The translations under genes and the position numbers were made by a program. The notes under the pieces are model-generated. The model saw only the letters and a program-made list of their open reading frames with translations, was not told where the DNA came from and ran no database searches. DNA of 64,000 bases from Sequoia sempervirens (taxonomy: Eukaryota; Streptophyta; Pinopsida; Cupressales; Cupressaceae), in NCBI GenBank assembly GCA_007258455.2, contig VDFB02373365.1:221930552-221994551 (forward strand). Reading direction: 5' to 3'. This document shows positions 22,768-34,366 of this stretch, piece after piece (the first letter of the stretch is position 1; every line of letters begins with the position of its first letter).

Positions 22768-25038
22768 GATTGTGTTGATGGTGTTTTCTACGTGCAGCAA
22801 TAACTCAGACAGAAAATGATATTCTATCTCTCTTGAAAGATAATCTTCAACAATAAATTGTTGAAAATCACCCCAAGGTCTCTCGGGTGTCAGGTCATGA
22901 CAATGCATAAACAACTCAGATAATATGTGAAAATGCTGGTAATCACAAGGGGCCTTACAAATGAACAATGCTGGAAGTGGATTTTCATCAGATGCAATAA
23001 TATGGTGATGCTTTCAACCCTAAAACTAACCCGGATTCAAAATAAACAGCAAAAGAGATAAGGGTTTAGAGAGATTCTATTATATTTTAACTCTTAAGAT
23101 TAACATTGCAAATGATAAAACACTTGAAATGGACCAATCCCAATGAAACCAATCTCTGCTTGACCAAGATTAATCTGCAATCTTATAGAAACAGTGCAAT
23201 CTTCTAAGGTTTTAAAGATTTTCAGATCATGAACATTCACCCAAGACAACCCAATTGCAGCTGAAATGGATAAATCTCCACAATTGAACCAAGCACAATG
23301 AATATTAAGGTCCAGGCTGACTTTACAAAGCAACTAACAATCAGCTAGCTGCAAAAAGTATGGACCAGGGATTGCTACAAACACTTCAAACATTAAATCA
23401 TAAACATCATTGAATCGGATTTAAAACTAAATCTAACAACCTTGAGCAATTTGAAAGATAGAACCATAAAAACCATACAAGATGAGTCAACACAAAAGAG
23501 ATCACCAAAGAATCACAATGTCTGCAATTGTATTGAATCGCCAAATTTCAGCAACAATTCTTGTGTTCTGTTACATCACTTGCTCAGGAATTGACTAACT
23601 TCTACCTATGTTCTACCGCTAAATTCACTCTCTATCAAATCTTCTCCTAATCTTTTTCTCCCCCTTTACAAATGAGGCACAAATGCCATTGATAGAGAAC
23701 CCCCAAAAATGTCAGCCTAATTAGATTTTACAACAATAACTGGCCCCAAAACAGGTCGGCCTAATTAGATTTTACAATAATAACGGCCCCCAAAACAGGT
23801 CAGCCAGGAGAATTTCAAAATAGGACAAGATTTGCATTAAATGCATGAATATTATCCATGTCGGCCCACGATCTCCAGCAAGATCAGATTCACGTGTCTT
23901 CCAGAAAGTCCTCCAGCTGTAGACAGTTTTGGCACGGATTCTTAGGCCCCCATTTTGAAAATTTAAATTGAACACTTCCAGATTTCCCTCTTTTGGCACG
24001 AATCCATATGCAAGTCCCCCTTTTAATATTTGTTTAGTCCTGAAAAATAGACATCATCATTAATAGCCCACATGTCCAAATTAAATTTGAATAAAATTTT
24101 GACTTTTTCTAAAAAACTTACATTTTTATCAGGAAACTTTCCATTTTCAGAATTTTTTCCATTTTTGGAAATTTTTATTTTCGATTTTTTTTATCTCAAG
24201 AAATTTTCATTTTCGGGATCATTTTAAAAATTTCCATTTTGGAAAAATAATCATTTTCGGAAAAATTTCCACTTTTGGAAAAATAATCATTTTCGGAAAA
24301 TTTCCATTTTAGGAAACCATACCAAGGGGAAAATCCGGGAAAATCCAGGTCAGGTGGACTCCATACCAGAATCCGAAAAAAACCGGCTGGACAGGATTCT
24401 ACCGAATAAGGCAAAAATTTCAACAATAGATCATCAAAACGAACCAAGAATGCGCGAAACATCGTGTAATATATCAAATTAAGCATGGGATGTTGAGCAT
24501 TTATCATCAAATTCATCAATATAATCTAGTATTTCAATTTGCACAAAGCCTGGCAAAAAATCCAGAAAAATCCGGGTGAACCGGATTTCCGCGGAGGCAT
24601 AAAATTCTGAACTTTGGCACGTACCCAAAAATCCGGGAAAATCCGGGTCGGGCAGAAAATCCCGGACTGGACCAAAAACTGGATTTTTGCACAGAGCTAG
24701 ACTTTGAGCAGACTCCGGGAAAATCTGGACGGACCGGAAAATTCTGGATTGGGGTAAAAACCTAGATTTTGCACAGAGCCGGACTTTGAGCAGAATCTGG
24801 GAAAATTCGGACGGACCGGAAAATCCTGGATTGGGGTAAAAACCCAGATTTTGCTTAGAATTTAGTTTTTTCAAAGGGCAACCTGGGGAACTCACTTGGA
24901 CAAGCAAGATGAACATCTAAGGACTTCCAAAGGAAATGAAATCAATAAAATTAAGGGGCCAAAAAATACCAAAGGCTAAAGCAAAAAGAGGGTCCCTACT
25001 TTCAGTGGGGCGTGTGTGCAAAACTGCACAACAGATTG
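22768..25038 (-). mobile_element. 2.26 kb LTR-like insertion in Tat gag (E-short)
   Basis: The segment 22773-25033 starts TGTTG and ends CAACA, perfect 5-bp inverted termini, and is flanked by GATTG at 22768-22772 and 25034-25038. No gag or pol coding is present. Its left 1.2 kb matches 50486-51700 and its right 0.9 kb matches about 55250-56910, including the rows of GGAAAATCCGG words. It is therefore the same family as element E but lacks E's ORF block. It reads as a solo LTR or an internally deleted copy. The strand is set by homology to E. Confidence 0.85.
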
Positions 25039-26261
25039 TTCCCTTGATTTGTAACTGAGTTGACATTGTTGTGGCGAGTGCTTGGAGCACTAAGAACAAA
25101 TGGTTTGGTTGAGGCATGATTTGCATCAACAACACCGTCATTCACTACATTTTTGTTATGAGTCCACAATTTAGACTTGTCCTGATTATTGTGATGATTA
25201 GATGAGCTAGGATTGTCATGTTTGATTACTCCTCTTTTGATCAAAGCACCTTCAATGGTTATTGCATCTTCGATGAATTTCTCAAAAGGAGGACAATGTA
25301 AGTTCAAATGGTAGCTCATTTCTGAATTTAAGCTGTTAATGAAGGTAACCATCTTTTCCTTTTCAGGAACAGGACGTGGATATCTAGCAAACATTCTTCT
25401 CCATCTTTGAAGAAATGTAATGAAAGATTCACCAGGTTTTTGCACAACTTTGCAGAGATCTATCATGGTGATTTGGTGTTGGATGTTGTAAGTATATTGT
25501 GATATGAACAGGTTGATTAATTCCTCAAATGTCTTGACGGGAGGTATAATCTTTGATAGCCATTCCATAGAATGAACTCCAAGACTCCTAGGAAACAACC
25601 GCATCAACTAAGTGTCTTCGTGAGCAAATTCTAATGTCATATTTCAGAAATCTATAACATGATCGATTGGATCTGATTTCCCATTATAGCAATCAAATTT
25701 TGGCATTTCACAATGTTTGGGAAATGGAATCATGTTGAGACTTCGATCGAAAGGATAAGGACAAATGTCCTCAAGAGTATATTTCTTTGCGATGGTTCCC
25801 CCTTGTAACTCTTTAACTTGTCCTTTAAGTGCTTTAATTTCTAGAGTCAAAGCACCAAGATAAGATGGGGGTTTTTCCTCAGGTTTGCTCTTCAAGATCT
25901 CAGTATCAAAGTCATGTTGTAATTTAGCTCCTTGATCAGCTAGATAGAGAAAATATTTCTCTTTATTGCGTTGTAAGATTTTTTCTATGGCTTTGTAAAA
26001 CTTGGGATCTTGCTCAGCTTCTCTAAGGTGGCGTTCATCCTCATGTTCATCATCGCTATCAACAGGAGCATTGTTTATGGCTTTGTACTTGTGGAAGGGA
26101 TTTTCTTCTTTGTTATCCATGTCGTTGTTGAAAAGTGGATTACGACTCACACTGTAGAGGGGATTACTGTTTTCACCTTCTTCTTGAGTATTTTGAGTAG
26201 GACCTTCTTGTTGGATTTCTTCCCTTGATTTGATGTATTGGGATCTTGTGAAGATAGGCAT
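25034..26261 (-). pseudogene. Gag N-terminal and capsid part (Tat)
   Basis: From the ATG at 26261 (MPIFTRSQYIKSREE) the first segment runs 205 codons to 25644, ending with MPKFDCYNGKSDPIDHV, the usual entry into the Retrotrans_gag domain. A frameshift and stop lie at about 25607-25644. The domain continues (25034-25607) with MEWLSKIIPPVKTFEELI and KPGESFITFLQRWRRM, which are well-conserved plant Ty3 capsid motifs, and then Asn/Ser-rich linker up to the insertion at 25033. Capsid assembly is the known role of the family. Confidence 0.88.
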
Positions 26262-26510
26262 GTGATTTTGAAGAAATCTTCTAAACTTAGATCACAGTTT
26301 CGATGAGTGTGATAATGGGGATCTCTTGATCTGATAAGATGGAGATCTTATGATATGATCAATGATGTTTCCTAATTTTTGATTATGGCTTCCAATGATG
26401 AAGGATGTCAGAATCCTGTTGGGGAAGGTAAATCAAATAATTAGAAAATTTGTTTTTGGAAGACACACTCTTAAAGATTTGATCTTTGTCTTTGAAGGAG
26501 GAATTCAAGA

Positions 26511-26852
26511 TCACTGGAGGATTTGACTAGGATGTGAGGGATACTCAATAGAAGGTTGAGGTATGTTATCAAACTCAAGAGGTCGATTAAGATTATGCCG
26601 TTGGGATAGAGCCAATCTCTGATAATGAGCTCGAGAATCCAATGGATCTACAACATACTCGTCAGTGAATCCCCTAACAAAATCTTGGTATCTATGAAGA
26701 AATCCACGGTAATGAAACAAGACTTGTTGACTCTTGTACAAAAATTTTCTTCTTTGCAATGATTTCTTGTACCCTAACTGTTTCTTAGGTTTCTTGATTC
26801 TAGTGGAAATTGATTTCTTGGCAAATTTTGTTGATTTCCACTTCCTAAGCAT
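26511..26852 (-). CDS. Leader ORF upstream of gag
   Basis: An ATG at 26852 opens 113 codons (MLRKWKSTKFAKKS at the start), very basic in the first 40 residues (Lys/Arg rich) and more neutral afterwards. It lies 250 bases upstream of gag on the same strand. Ogre-type Tat elements are known for an extra ORF between 5' LTR and gag; this may be its counterpart, much shorter. No domain is recognised. Confidence 0.4.
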   Translation of the reverse strand: MLRKWKSTKFAKKSISTRIKKPKKQLGYKKSLQRRKFLYKSQQVLFHYRGFLHRYQDFVRGFTDEYVVDPLDSRAHYQRLALSQRHNLNRPLEFDNIPQPSIEYPSHPSQILQ

Positions 26853-27970
26853 GAGGGAAAATATTGAGAACGTTATTGGACCAAAAGATGTGAATGATTT
26901 TTGAATGGTTTCAGCTGTTTGTTCTTCACTTTCATTTTGAATGATCTTTTATCTGAGTTAATGTAATGGAAGACACAACAAACATTCTGAAAACAGTTGT
27001 TGTTAAAACCCTATACTAACATCAAGTGTTTGATCAAGAAAATGTTTTTCAGCAAATGTTTTCACAGGTTTAGCACATGAAAGACAATTCAAGCAGACTC
27101 ACTCTTAATAGTCAAAAGGTCATCATAGCAATCACAGCCCACATCTTAGAACTGCGTCGACTCACATAGCCATCTCACCCCCGAAAGGGCACCCGTGTTT
27201 TTGTCTTTTCCAGGTGCGTACTTAGAGTGACGGAAGCGGATACCGGATCCCCTGAGCAAACAATCCTTGGCAGTTATATGGTGAGTATCTTGGGGGCAGA
27301 TTCTTCCCTCCCCTTGCACTGTGATTGAAATAATGTCTAGATACTAACATGGTTGGCTTTCTACACTATGATTCATAGTCAAGGTTTCCATTTGGCGCGA
27401 CAATAGATAAACTCCCTCAGGAGACCTCCCAATCTTTAGAACAAAGACTTTGGGGATGGTTATCTTGTTCACTACCGTTGAATATGGGTTTCCCAAAATT
27501 CACTTTTGATTATAGTGGGTTGGAAAACCTGGCTTTGGTTGTTCTCATTTAGGTCTTTCCCGTAGGGTGAGCACTTTTTCCCACTATGGCAGGCCTTCTA
27601 AAGGTTTTAATAAAGCATAAATTTGCATGAAAATGAAAAGGCAAGTCTGGTATTTTGATCACCCAGTTAAGGGGAAAGCATAGACCTATTGCCACAGACA
27701 AAGCAAACAATTGTTCTTTTTAAATTCCAAATCACAATGATCTAATCTAAGTGAAGATATTGCTTCACCAAAAACAAGTTTGTCCAATTTTAACTGCAAA
27801 AATCATTGTATGGTGTCTATCCTAGATTGCTTCATTTTAAGTTCCATGTTTATCCTAGGATTGATCATTTTTACCCAGATGTGACTATCCTAGGGTTGCT
27901 TCTTTTTAACCAGAGAAAATTCTGTCTGCGAAAGGCATCAAAGTCAGAATTTTTTATTTTTTTTTACAAT
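26853..27970 (-). other. Tat element 5' leader, non-coding
   Basis: Untranslated leader between the GCGC-word array and the leader ORF. A GC-richer patch at 27150-27300 stands out. I see no ORF that I would support. Confidence 0.5.
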
Positions 27971-27974
27971 CAGA

Positions 27975-28420
27975 TGCACAAAAATAGACCTTAAATGCGC
28001 CGACATAGAACTTATAAGCTCTAAAACAGACCATAGATGCGCTAGAACAGAACTTATAAGCGCTAAAACAAACCTTAGATGCGTCGGAACATAACTTATA
28101 AGTGCTAAATAAAATAGAGCTCAGACAAATGGACTCGAGATGCGCAGAAACAGACAACTAATGCGCTCAATCACACCTTAAAAGCGCTAAAACAGTCATT
28201 AAATGCGCCAATTTAATAAACAGAAGAGTGAAATGCCCTAAATGTGCTATTATGTCCCTCGTAAGTGCTAAAAGAACCCTCAGAAGCACTGAAACAGTCC
28301 CCAAATGCGCTAGAACACCTGTGAAAAACAGAGAAATTATAATCCCAGAAGCGCTGCGGAAAGCTTCGGATGCGCTAAAACGCAGAATTTTTTCAAATGC
28401 CAAACTCAGAACGCGGAAAC
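27975..28420 (-). repeat. GCGC-word array in the 5' leader
   Basis: On the minus strand, degenerate units such as TTTTAGCGCATCCGAAG, TTTTAGCGCTTATAAG and TTCTAGCGCATCTATGG recur every 20-45 bases, some 15 times. It is the counterpart, inverted in the genome, of the array at 11465-11960. Confidence 0.8.
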
Positions 28421-28462
28421 CTACCAAAAAAATCTGCAAGAAAATATTAAAATTGGGGCATA

Positions 28463-28481
28463 GGCCCCACGGTGGGCGCCA
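28463..28481 (-). promoter_or_regulatory. Primer-binding site of the Tat element
   Basis: On the minus strand TGGCGCCCACCGTGGGGCC lies 5 bases inside the 5' LTR. TGGCGCC is a common beginning of plant Ty3 primer sites. I do not assign the tRNA. Confidence 0.75.
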
Positions 28482-28486
28482 TTTTA

Positions 28487-29566
28487 TGTGTGTATGAAAT
28501 ATGTGATCAAATCTAAATTAAATTCAACAACACAATCAATAAAACATTAAATCAAAGAAGCTTAAAAGAAGATTAAACAAATTATCAAACTCTTATTGCA
28601 GCTTCGCTGAAGTCGTCTTATTGTTCTCTATCTCCAACGTTTCGTCTTTGCTCAAGTTGCTCTTAGATTTGGAATGCCAAGCTCAACGAAGTAGGCTACT
28701 GAAGAATGAGATTAAAATGCATACTAATGCTAAATGCAAGATTATGCTAATATGAGGAATATTGCTGAAATGCTAAAATGCCAGAATGCAAGTGTAATGT
28801 ATTTGTCCTGTGTTGTGTAACCAATGCTTAGATTTGTACGTGCATTTATAGAGTTTTTCAAAGATTTCAATTGGTTGGTTTAGTCAACAGCTGTGATAAT
28901 TCTTGACAGATCAAACAGTTGAAGATAGATGAGATTGAAGAGAAAATAGAAGAAAACGAATAAAGCCAGATTTTTCCATTTTCATGGAAGAGATAAGATG
29001 AGATGATTTAAAAATCATCTTTTTAGAAGAAGAAATGGAAAGATTCTGATAAGATAAATAATGAATTATCTAATTCAATTATTTATTTATGAGTGCATGC
29101 TGATTTTTCTTAAATAAAATAAATATTTAAGATTTTGAGGAAATCAGAAGATTTCATAATTACACAGAATATCTAATTATGATTTGAAGAAAGCAGAAGA
29201 TCTTTAATTAAATAAAATATTTAATTAAATTTGAAGAATCAATTAAATAAAAGTATTTAATTAATTTAGAAAAATAGAAAGAAAAGAGATATTTAAATTT
29301 AATTAAAAAGATTTAATTAAATTCAAAAGATGATAATTAACTTAAATAAATAAAATATTATTTATTTAATTTAATCAAGTAGAATGTGGAATAATTAAAT
29401 AAAATAGATTTATTTAATTATGGTGGGAGAATAAAATGAATGAATACTATAATTAAATTGATTAAATTTAATTACGTATAGAAGACTTTTAAAGGAATTA
29501 ATTAAATAATAAATATTTAATTAAATGTCAGGAATAATTAAATATGACCAATTTTATGCATATACA
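28487..29566 (-). repeat. 5' LTR of the Tat element
   Basis: The 1080-bp partner of 9917-10997, TG/CA-bounded and followed on the genome by the CTTCC duplication. As the 5' LTR it should hold the promoter. No TATA box can be singled out among the many AT-rich words. Confidence 0.95.
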
Positions 29567-29571
29567 CTTCC

Positions 29572-31058
29572 TATATGGCTAGGTTTGTTCCAAATATTAG
29601 ATATACAATGCTACTTGGTTGATATGATCACGTGGAGTAGGTATGACAAGGTGTATACATGTATGAAGTTGAGTTGATCATATTGGTTCATGTTTATATC
29701 TATCGACTTCTTGTTCAAACACAATACAAATATGTTCGAGTGGGTAGTTGAAAAGATGTTGAAGTTAATGTGCATAATCTTAAAATGGCATGTGGCTATG
29801 AACTTTACAGTGTGACTAAAGAGTGTGCATACAATATTATACTAAACCATTTGTTTGATGCTTGTTCAAATTTAGGAACTTTTTTTCCCAAAAAAAATAA
29901 TGTGCAATGTAGCTTGGTGTGAAGTGTACACATAAGTAAATATAACAACATGATATGTGCTAACACTGATCCAACACAAAAGAACATGAATTGTGTAGAA
30001 TTATTCTTGAATCATTCACCATTCCTTGTAGAATGTCGGTCTCCATTATGTCTAGTGATTGTTGAATAAAACTTGTTGATGATAAAGTTTGAAGAAATGC
30101 TAGTTATATCAAACCATTGGATGGTTGCATCCAAATCACTTCATCCTTTCTTATAGTGTAAATTCCTCATTACAGTAGAAAAATAATGAGAGATATTAGC
30201 ATAAAAATGGAGAAGAGGTGTGTGTGATGCATAACCTGTTGATGTGCATATTTTTTTGATGATTTGTAGATGTAAATATAGAAAGGTTTATGAAGTTGAA
30301 GAACAAGTTAAGATCCAAATTATTCATACTCTTACTTAGGTACCAATGAAGCTTTGGAGTGTATTGTCTTTATTATTTTTTAAATCATGGTATTGAGTAT
30401 GCATGATTGTCTAAAAATTAAGTTAGTACTTGTAATCCAATAATAAAAGGAGAGTGTGTAGATGATCCCATGCTACCCTGTTGAGGGAAGTGGATCCTTG
30501 TGTTCTAAAGCTAGAATGTAAAGAAGGTTAGACTAGTAGCAAGAAGGTAATCCAGAATATTTTTTCTAGTGAAGAAGTGGTTTTCTAGCATAAAATGTTG
30601 AAGTGCATGGATGGCATTGTGTTTTATTGAAAATTAGATCAATGTGGTTGTTATTCAATGTAATTCAATTCTATTGTAGTATGATAAAGAGCTCAACTAT
30701 CAAATTCAAGATATGGAGGCTTCATGTGATTCTAGTCTTGATGAGAGCTATACACTTAAAATGTGTACATAGATGTGGGTTGATGTGAGTGTAGAGTTTT
30801 GAAGGCTAGCATTTTTGTTCAAATACTAGAGGTCATTGAATAGATTATGTGAATCTAGTATGGTATTAGTAATGGAGAATATTATGCCTAAGAATAGCTA
30901 GATGTTCTTGTGAAATTTATTCTATACACCATGGTTTGTGTGATTTCATGTTAAAATAAGGGGTTTTATTCAACTTTCAATCCTAAGTCTTGATTAATTA
31001 TATGTAATTATGTAGATGATAACTAATGTATTATCTCTAAACATGCTAAAGTACAAAA
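29572..31058. other. Interval without recognised gene
   Basis: AT-rich DNA. No coding or border signature is convincing. Confidence 0.5.
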
Positions 31059-31746
31059 AATGGGATGCCCATGTGTGGGCGGGAACATTATTTATTCTTT
31101 GGGATACTTGGGATATTTTTTAAGAAGGCATTAAATAGGAGGTTACATTGCAAAGGTTAAAATTGGGAATTACAAAGAATCTTCCTAATTTGGTGGTTAT
31201 AACACAAAATTTGAATGCCCTCATGGAGCACCTAGGATTAGGATCTTGGTCAATTTGATTGTTATAATAGAATTTATGACATATTTTTGGATGCATAAGA
31301 AGGATGTAATATTTGTGAGAGGAGTTTCATGCTACTTTTAGATGCTTAATGTTGACTAGAGCGATGGATTTTTATCATGGCTCATGGTTTTGACTTATAA
31401 TTTTGGATACTAATTGATGGTTTCTTGTTTCAGCATTTTTATATATTGGTGAAATGGGGAAATATATTGTAAGGTTATTTTTGAATTTATCTTATGTTAC
31501 TAGTTTATTATCAGAGATGTAACTGATTGTATTATTTTATAATCTTTTGAAAGTAATACAAGCTTAGGTTTTTCTAATGGTAAAGTTCTTTCCTGCAAGG
31601 GTTTCTCCACATAAATTTAGTGGTATGGTTTGGAATTGTGTTGGTTTCTTATTCATTAATTTTTATTGTCTTAGTCACATAATTTACTATATTAAATCTC
31701 TATTGTGATATTATTTTCATGATGTCATTTACCTTTCTAATCAACA
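31059..31746 (+). repeat. Probable 5' LTR of copia A
   Basis: It ends TCAACA at 31741-31746, right before a primer-binding site. It contains TTTATATATTGG (TATA-like, about 31439) and, near 31600, GGTTTCTCCACATAAATTT followed by GTGG, which is the R/U5 style of plant copia LTRs. The left border is uncertain; 31059 (TGGGATGCCC) and 31349 (TGTTGACT) are both possible. Confidence 0.5.
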
Positions 31747-31748
31747 TT

Positions 31749-31760
31749 TGATATCAAAGC
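31749..31760 (+). promoter_or_regulatory. Primer-binding site of copia A
   Basis: TGATATCAAAGC is one change from the TGGTATCAAAGC type of site that pairs with initiator Met tRNA in Ty1/copia elements. Confidence 0.65.
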
Positions 31761-31879
31761 TACAAATTGATTTAGAAGGGGACATTTTTCTTGTAATGTT
31801 GTGTATTTTTTTGTTATTGTGGGAGTATTTTTTAATTGGTTTTATAGATAAAAGTGTGGTTAGAGAACTCATGGAAAGC

Positions 31880-33461
31880 ACATTATAATATAATATTATT
31901 AAATTCAATTTCTCTAAATTTAATTTGTGTAAACTAGAAATAAAGGATCTCTTAGAAAAGAGATATCAATGAATAGTCATGATCTAGCATTGTTCAAAAT
32001 TATAGATGTTGTAGATGAAGATTCAATAAAGATGAAAAAACCACGAGGAACCATACAATTTTTCCATGAAAAATCTATTTTATTGAATATACTATAGAAG
32101 GTTACCACTCTCACTTTGTGAAAGATAATCATTGAGATCTATCAAACAATGATATTGGTAAACAATATTTATTTAAAATGAAAATTTTATTCCTTAAAAT
32201 TAAGGATACTCTATAATTGAGAATTTAAATGATTTTAAGCTCATTTTGAGTTATCTAGTAGTATTTATGTTAAACTACAAGAGGAAGATTAGTGTATTTT
32301 ATTACTTTTATCTTTACTAGAGTCTTGGGAGAATATAATCATTGCATTGAGTGCTTCTACTATAAATAAAAAAATGGATTCCCTTATTGCCACTTTGATT
32401 AGTGAGGAGATGAGGTGGGAATCCATGGATGAGGGTTCCAAGGATGCACTGCGTGTATGGAGTAGACTCAAGGAAAAATATAGTAATAAAAGGGGGATAA
32501 GGAGAGGTCTAAGTCAAAAGTATGGTTTAAAACCCCTTGTAAGTGTAGAGTTAAATGCTATAACTATAGGAAATGAGTCCATGAAAAGATGGAATATAGA
32601 AGGAAGAAGTCTTCTTTCCTCCAATGATAAATCCTCTGATGATGAAAATAATACTTTTTTTGTTTCAAATAACATTGCTAGTGATGAATTCTTGTTGATT
32701 TATTCAGGTGCCTCATATCACATGAGTAGGGTCATAGGGAGTTATTTTCTCCATATAGGTCATATGATGGTTGATGTGTTCCTTGGAAAAACCAATTCAC
32801 ATTAGATTGTTGGCAAAGGTATGATAAAACTTGTGCTTGGTGATGGGAGAGTGAAATCTCTCATAAATGTGTTACACATTCCAATTTTAGCACAAAATTT
32901 GCTTTCAATTTCTAAAATGAATGGTTTTGGAGTGCAATCATATTTGATAGGATTTATTGAAAGTTATCTAGAGGAAATCTAGTGCTAGCTAAGGGGTCCC
33001 AATGTGGGACTTTTTTCAAGCTTGATGAATCTATTTATTTTTAACTTATCCTAGGTAACTAAAACTGAGATTCATGTATGTTGTGGCACCATACGATAGG
33101 TCACATTGGTAAAAAGAGGATTAAAACTTTAGTTTATATAATATGGTGGATAATTTACCTAGTTATTTTATGAATTTTAACTTTTGTCGGCACTATATTT
33201 TTAGTAAATAAAGTAGAGTAAATTTAAATTTTTGTAGCATTAGAGAAAACATATTGTTAGGGGTTGTTCATAGTGATTATTTTGTTTATGCGGATGTCAC
33301 TTTAATCAGAAAATATCTTTTATATGCTTCATTTATCAATGAAATTCATTTTATACTTGTATTTATTGTTTGAGATATAAATTTGAAGTTTTGAGCAAGT
33401 TTAAATATTTTAATATTATTGTTGCTAATCAAATGGACCAAAAATAACATTACCTTAAGAT
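31880..33461 (+). pseudogene. Copia A: gag, protease, start of integrase
   Basis: A heavily decayed polyprotein. The gag part at 32300-32600 has MDSLIATLISEEMRW and WSRLKEKYSNKRG. The protease motif near 32697 reads YSGASYHM, with Tyr replacing the catalytic Asp of DSG. Then LGDGRVKSLINVLHIP and LAQNLLSISKMN (about 32835-32920) and the pre-integrase finger LWHHTIGHIGKK (about 33082) follow. The integrase core starts at about 33255 (VVHSDYF, catalytic Asp in HSD) and runs to 33461, where element B begins. Stops and shifts are frequent. The rest resumes at 61542. Confidence 0.8.
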
Positions 33462-34343
33462 TTTTGACATCCAAATATGTCCATATCTGACCACACTTGA
33501 CTATACCCTATTCTATTAATTAATTAATTAATTAATATTTATTTATATAATTCATTCTTATCTCACCCTCAACTAAGTAAATTTAAGTTTATTTCATTAA
33601 ATCTAACCTTAGCCCCCAAACCTTCCAACTAAATAAATTAATTAATACCCACTTAATTAATTTATTTAGGCTAATTAACCTTCATGACCATTTTCTTACT
33701 ATTTAGTTTCACCTCACCCTCCATCCTCTAACTCAATCATAGCCCTTGAATCCATCTACATGGATCAAGATCTAAACTTGTCATCATCTGGAAAGTGTCC
33801 TAACCTACCTATCCTACCCCTTTCTCACACATGTGTGAGCATATCTCTTACACATGTGAGGCCACCCTACCTCTTACACATGTCATAGATGTTTCTCCTT
33901 CATGTTCTTCCCAATGTGTGCTCACACATGTGTGAGCACACCTTACTCTTACACCTCCTCTCCTCTTATGACACTTGTCCAAGGCTAAGCCTCCATCATC
34001 TCATTCAATCTTGACCCTCCATTTAGCCAATGCATCTTGGACATTGATTTCTCCCATCAAAAAATCTACAAATTGAGGCATTTTCTCTCATTTTGGTAAT
34101 AATTCTTCCATCATCACATCCTTATGCTACTATTTTCTACATTCAATCCTCAATCTCAATATCATCTTGTTCTAAACAACCACATTCCATCCAACTACAA
34201 TATCAACAAGAGCAAATAAAGTAGACATGGGTGAATCTACTTTAACTCAATCCATGAAGTGAGAAAGGAAAAAGGCAAGGTAATTGTGTGTTATTTGCAT
34301 TTATCTTATGCTTTATGTTTTTTACCAATTTTCATCATCTTAA
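33462..34343 (+). repeat. 5' LTR of element B
   Basis: It aligns along its length with 60617-61541. The first bases have decayed (TTTTGACATCC against TGTAGACGTAT), as has the last CA. The U3 part contains several CACATGTG palindromes (33824-33839, 33920-33937). Confidence 0.85.
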
Positions 34344-34346
34344 TTT

Positions 34347-34366
34347 TGGCATACCTGGTGGGATCC
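34347..34366 (+). promoter_or_regulatory. Primer-binding-site-like sequence of B
   Basis: TGGCATACCTGGTGGGATCC starts 3 bases after the 5' LTR, at the position of a primer site. The matching tRNA is not assigned. Confidence 0.55.

Larger units (their letters stand above)
9917..29566 (-). mobile_element. Complete 19.65 kb Ty3/Tat-type retrotransposon
   Basis: Two direct repeats (9917-10997 and 28487-29566) begin TGTGTG and end ATACA, and are flanked by the 5-bp duplication CTTCC (9912-9916 and 29567-29571). The element reads on the minus strand: PBS beside the right LTR, PPT beside the left LTR, and between them leader ORF, gag, protease with G-patch, RT, RNase H, a second RNase H and integrase. 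The dual RNase H and the ILLGRPWIHE protease tail are marks of the Tat lineage (Ogre-like elements among them). It is very large because of a long 5' leader, a long 3' region holding an opposite-strand PMD gene, and a nested 2.26 kb insertion. All polyprotein segments are interrupted, so the copy is defective. Confidence 0.92.
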
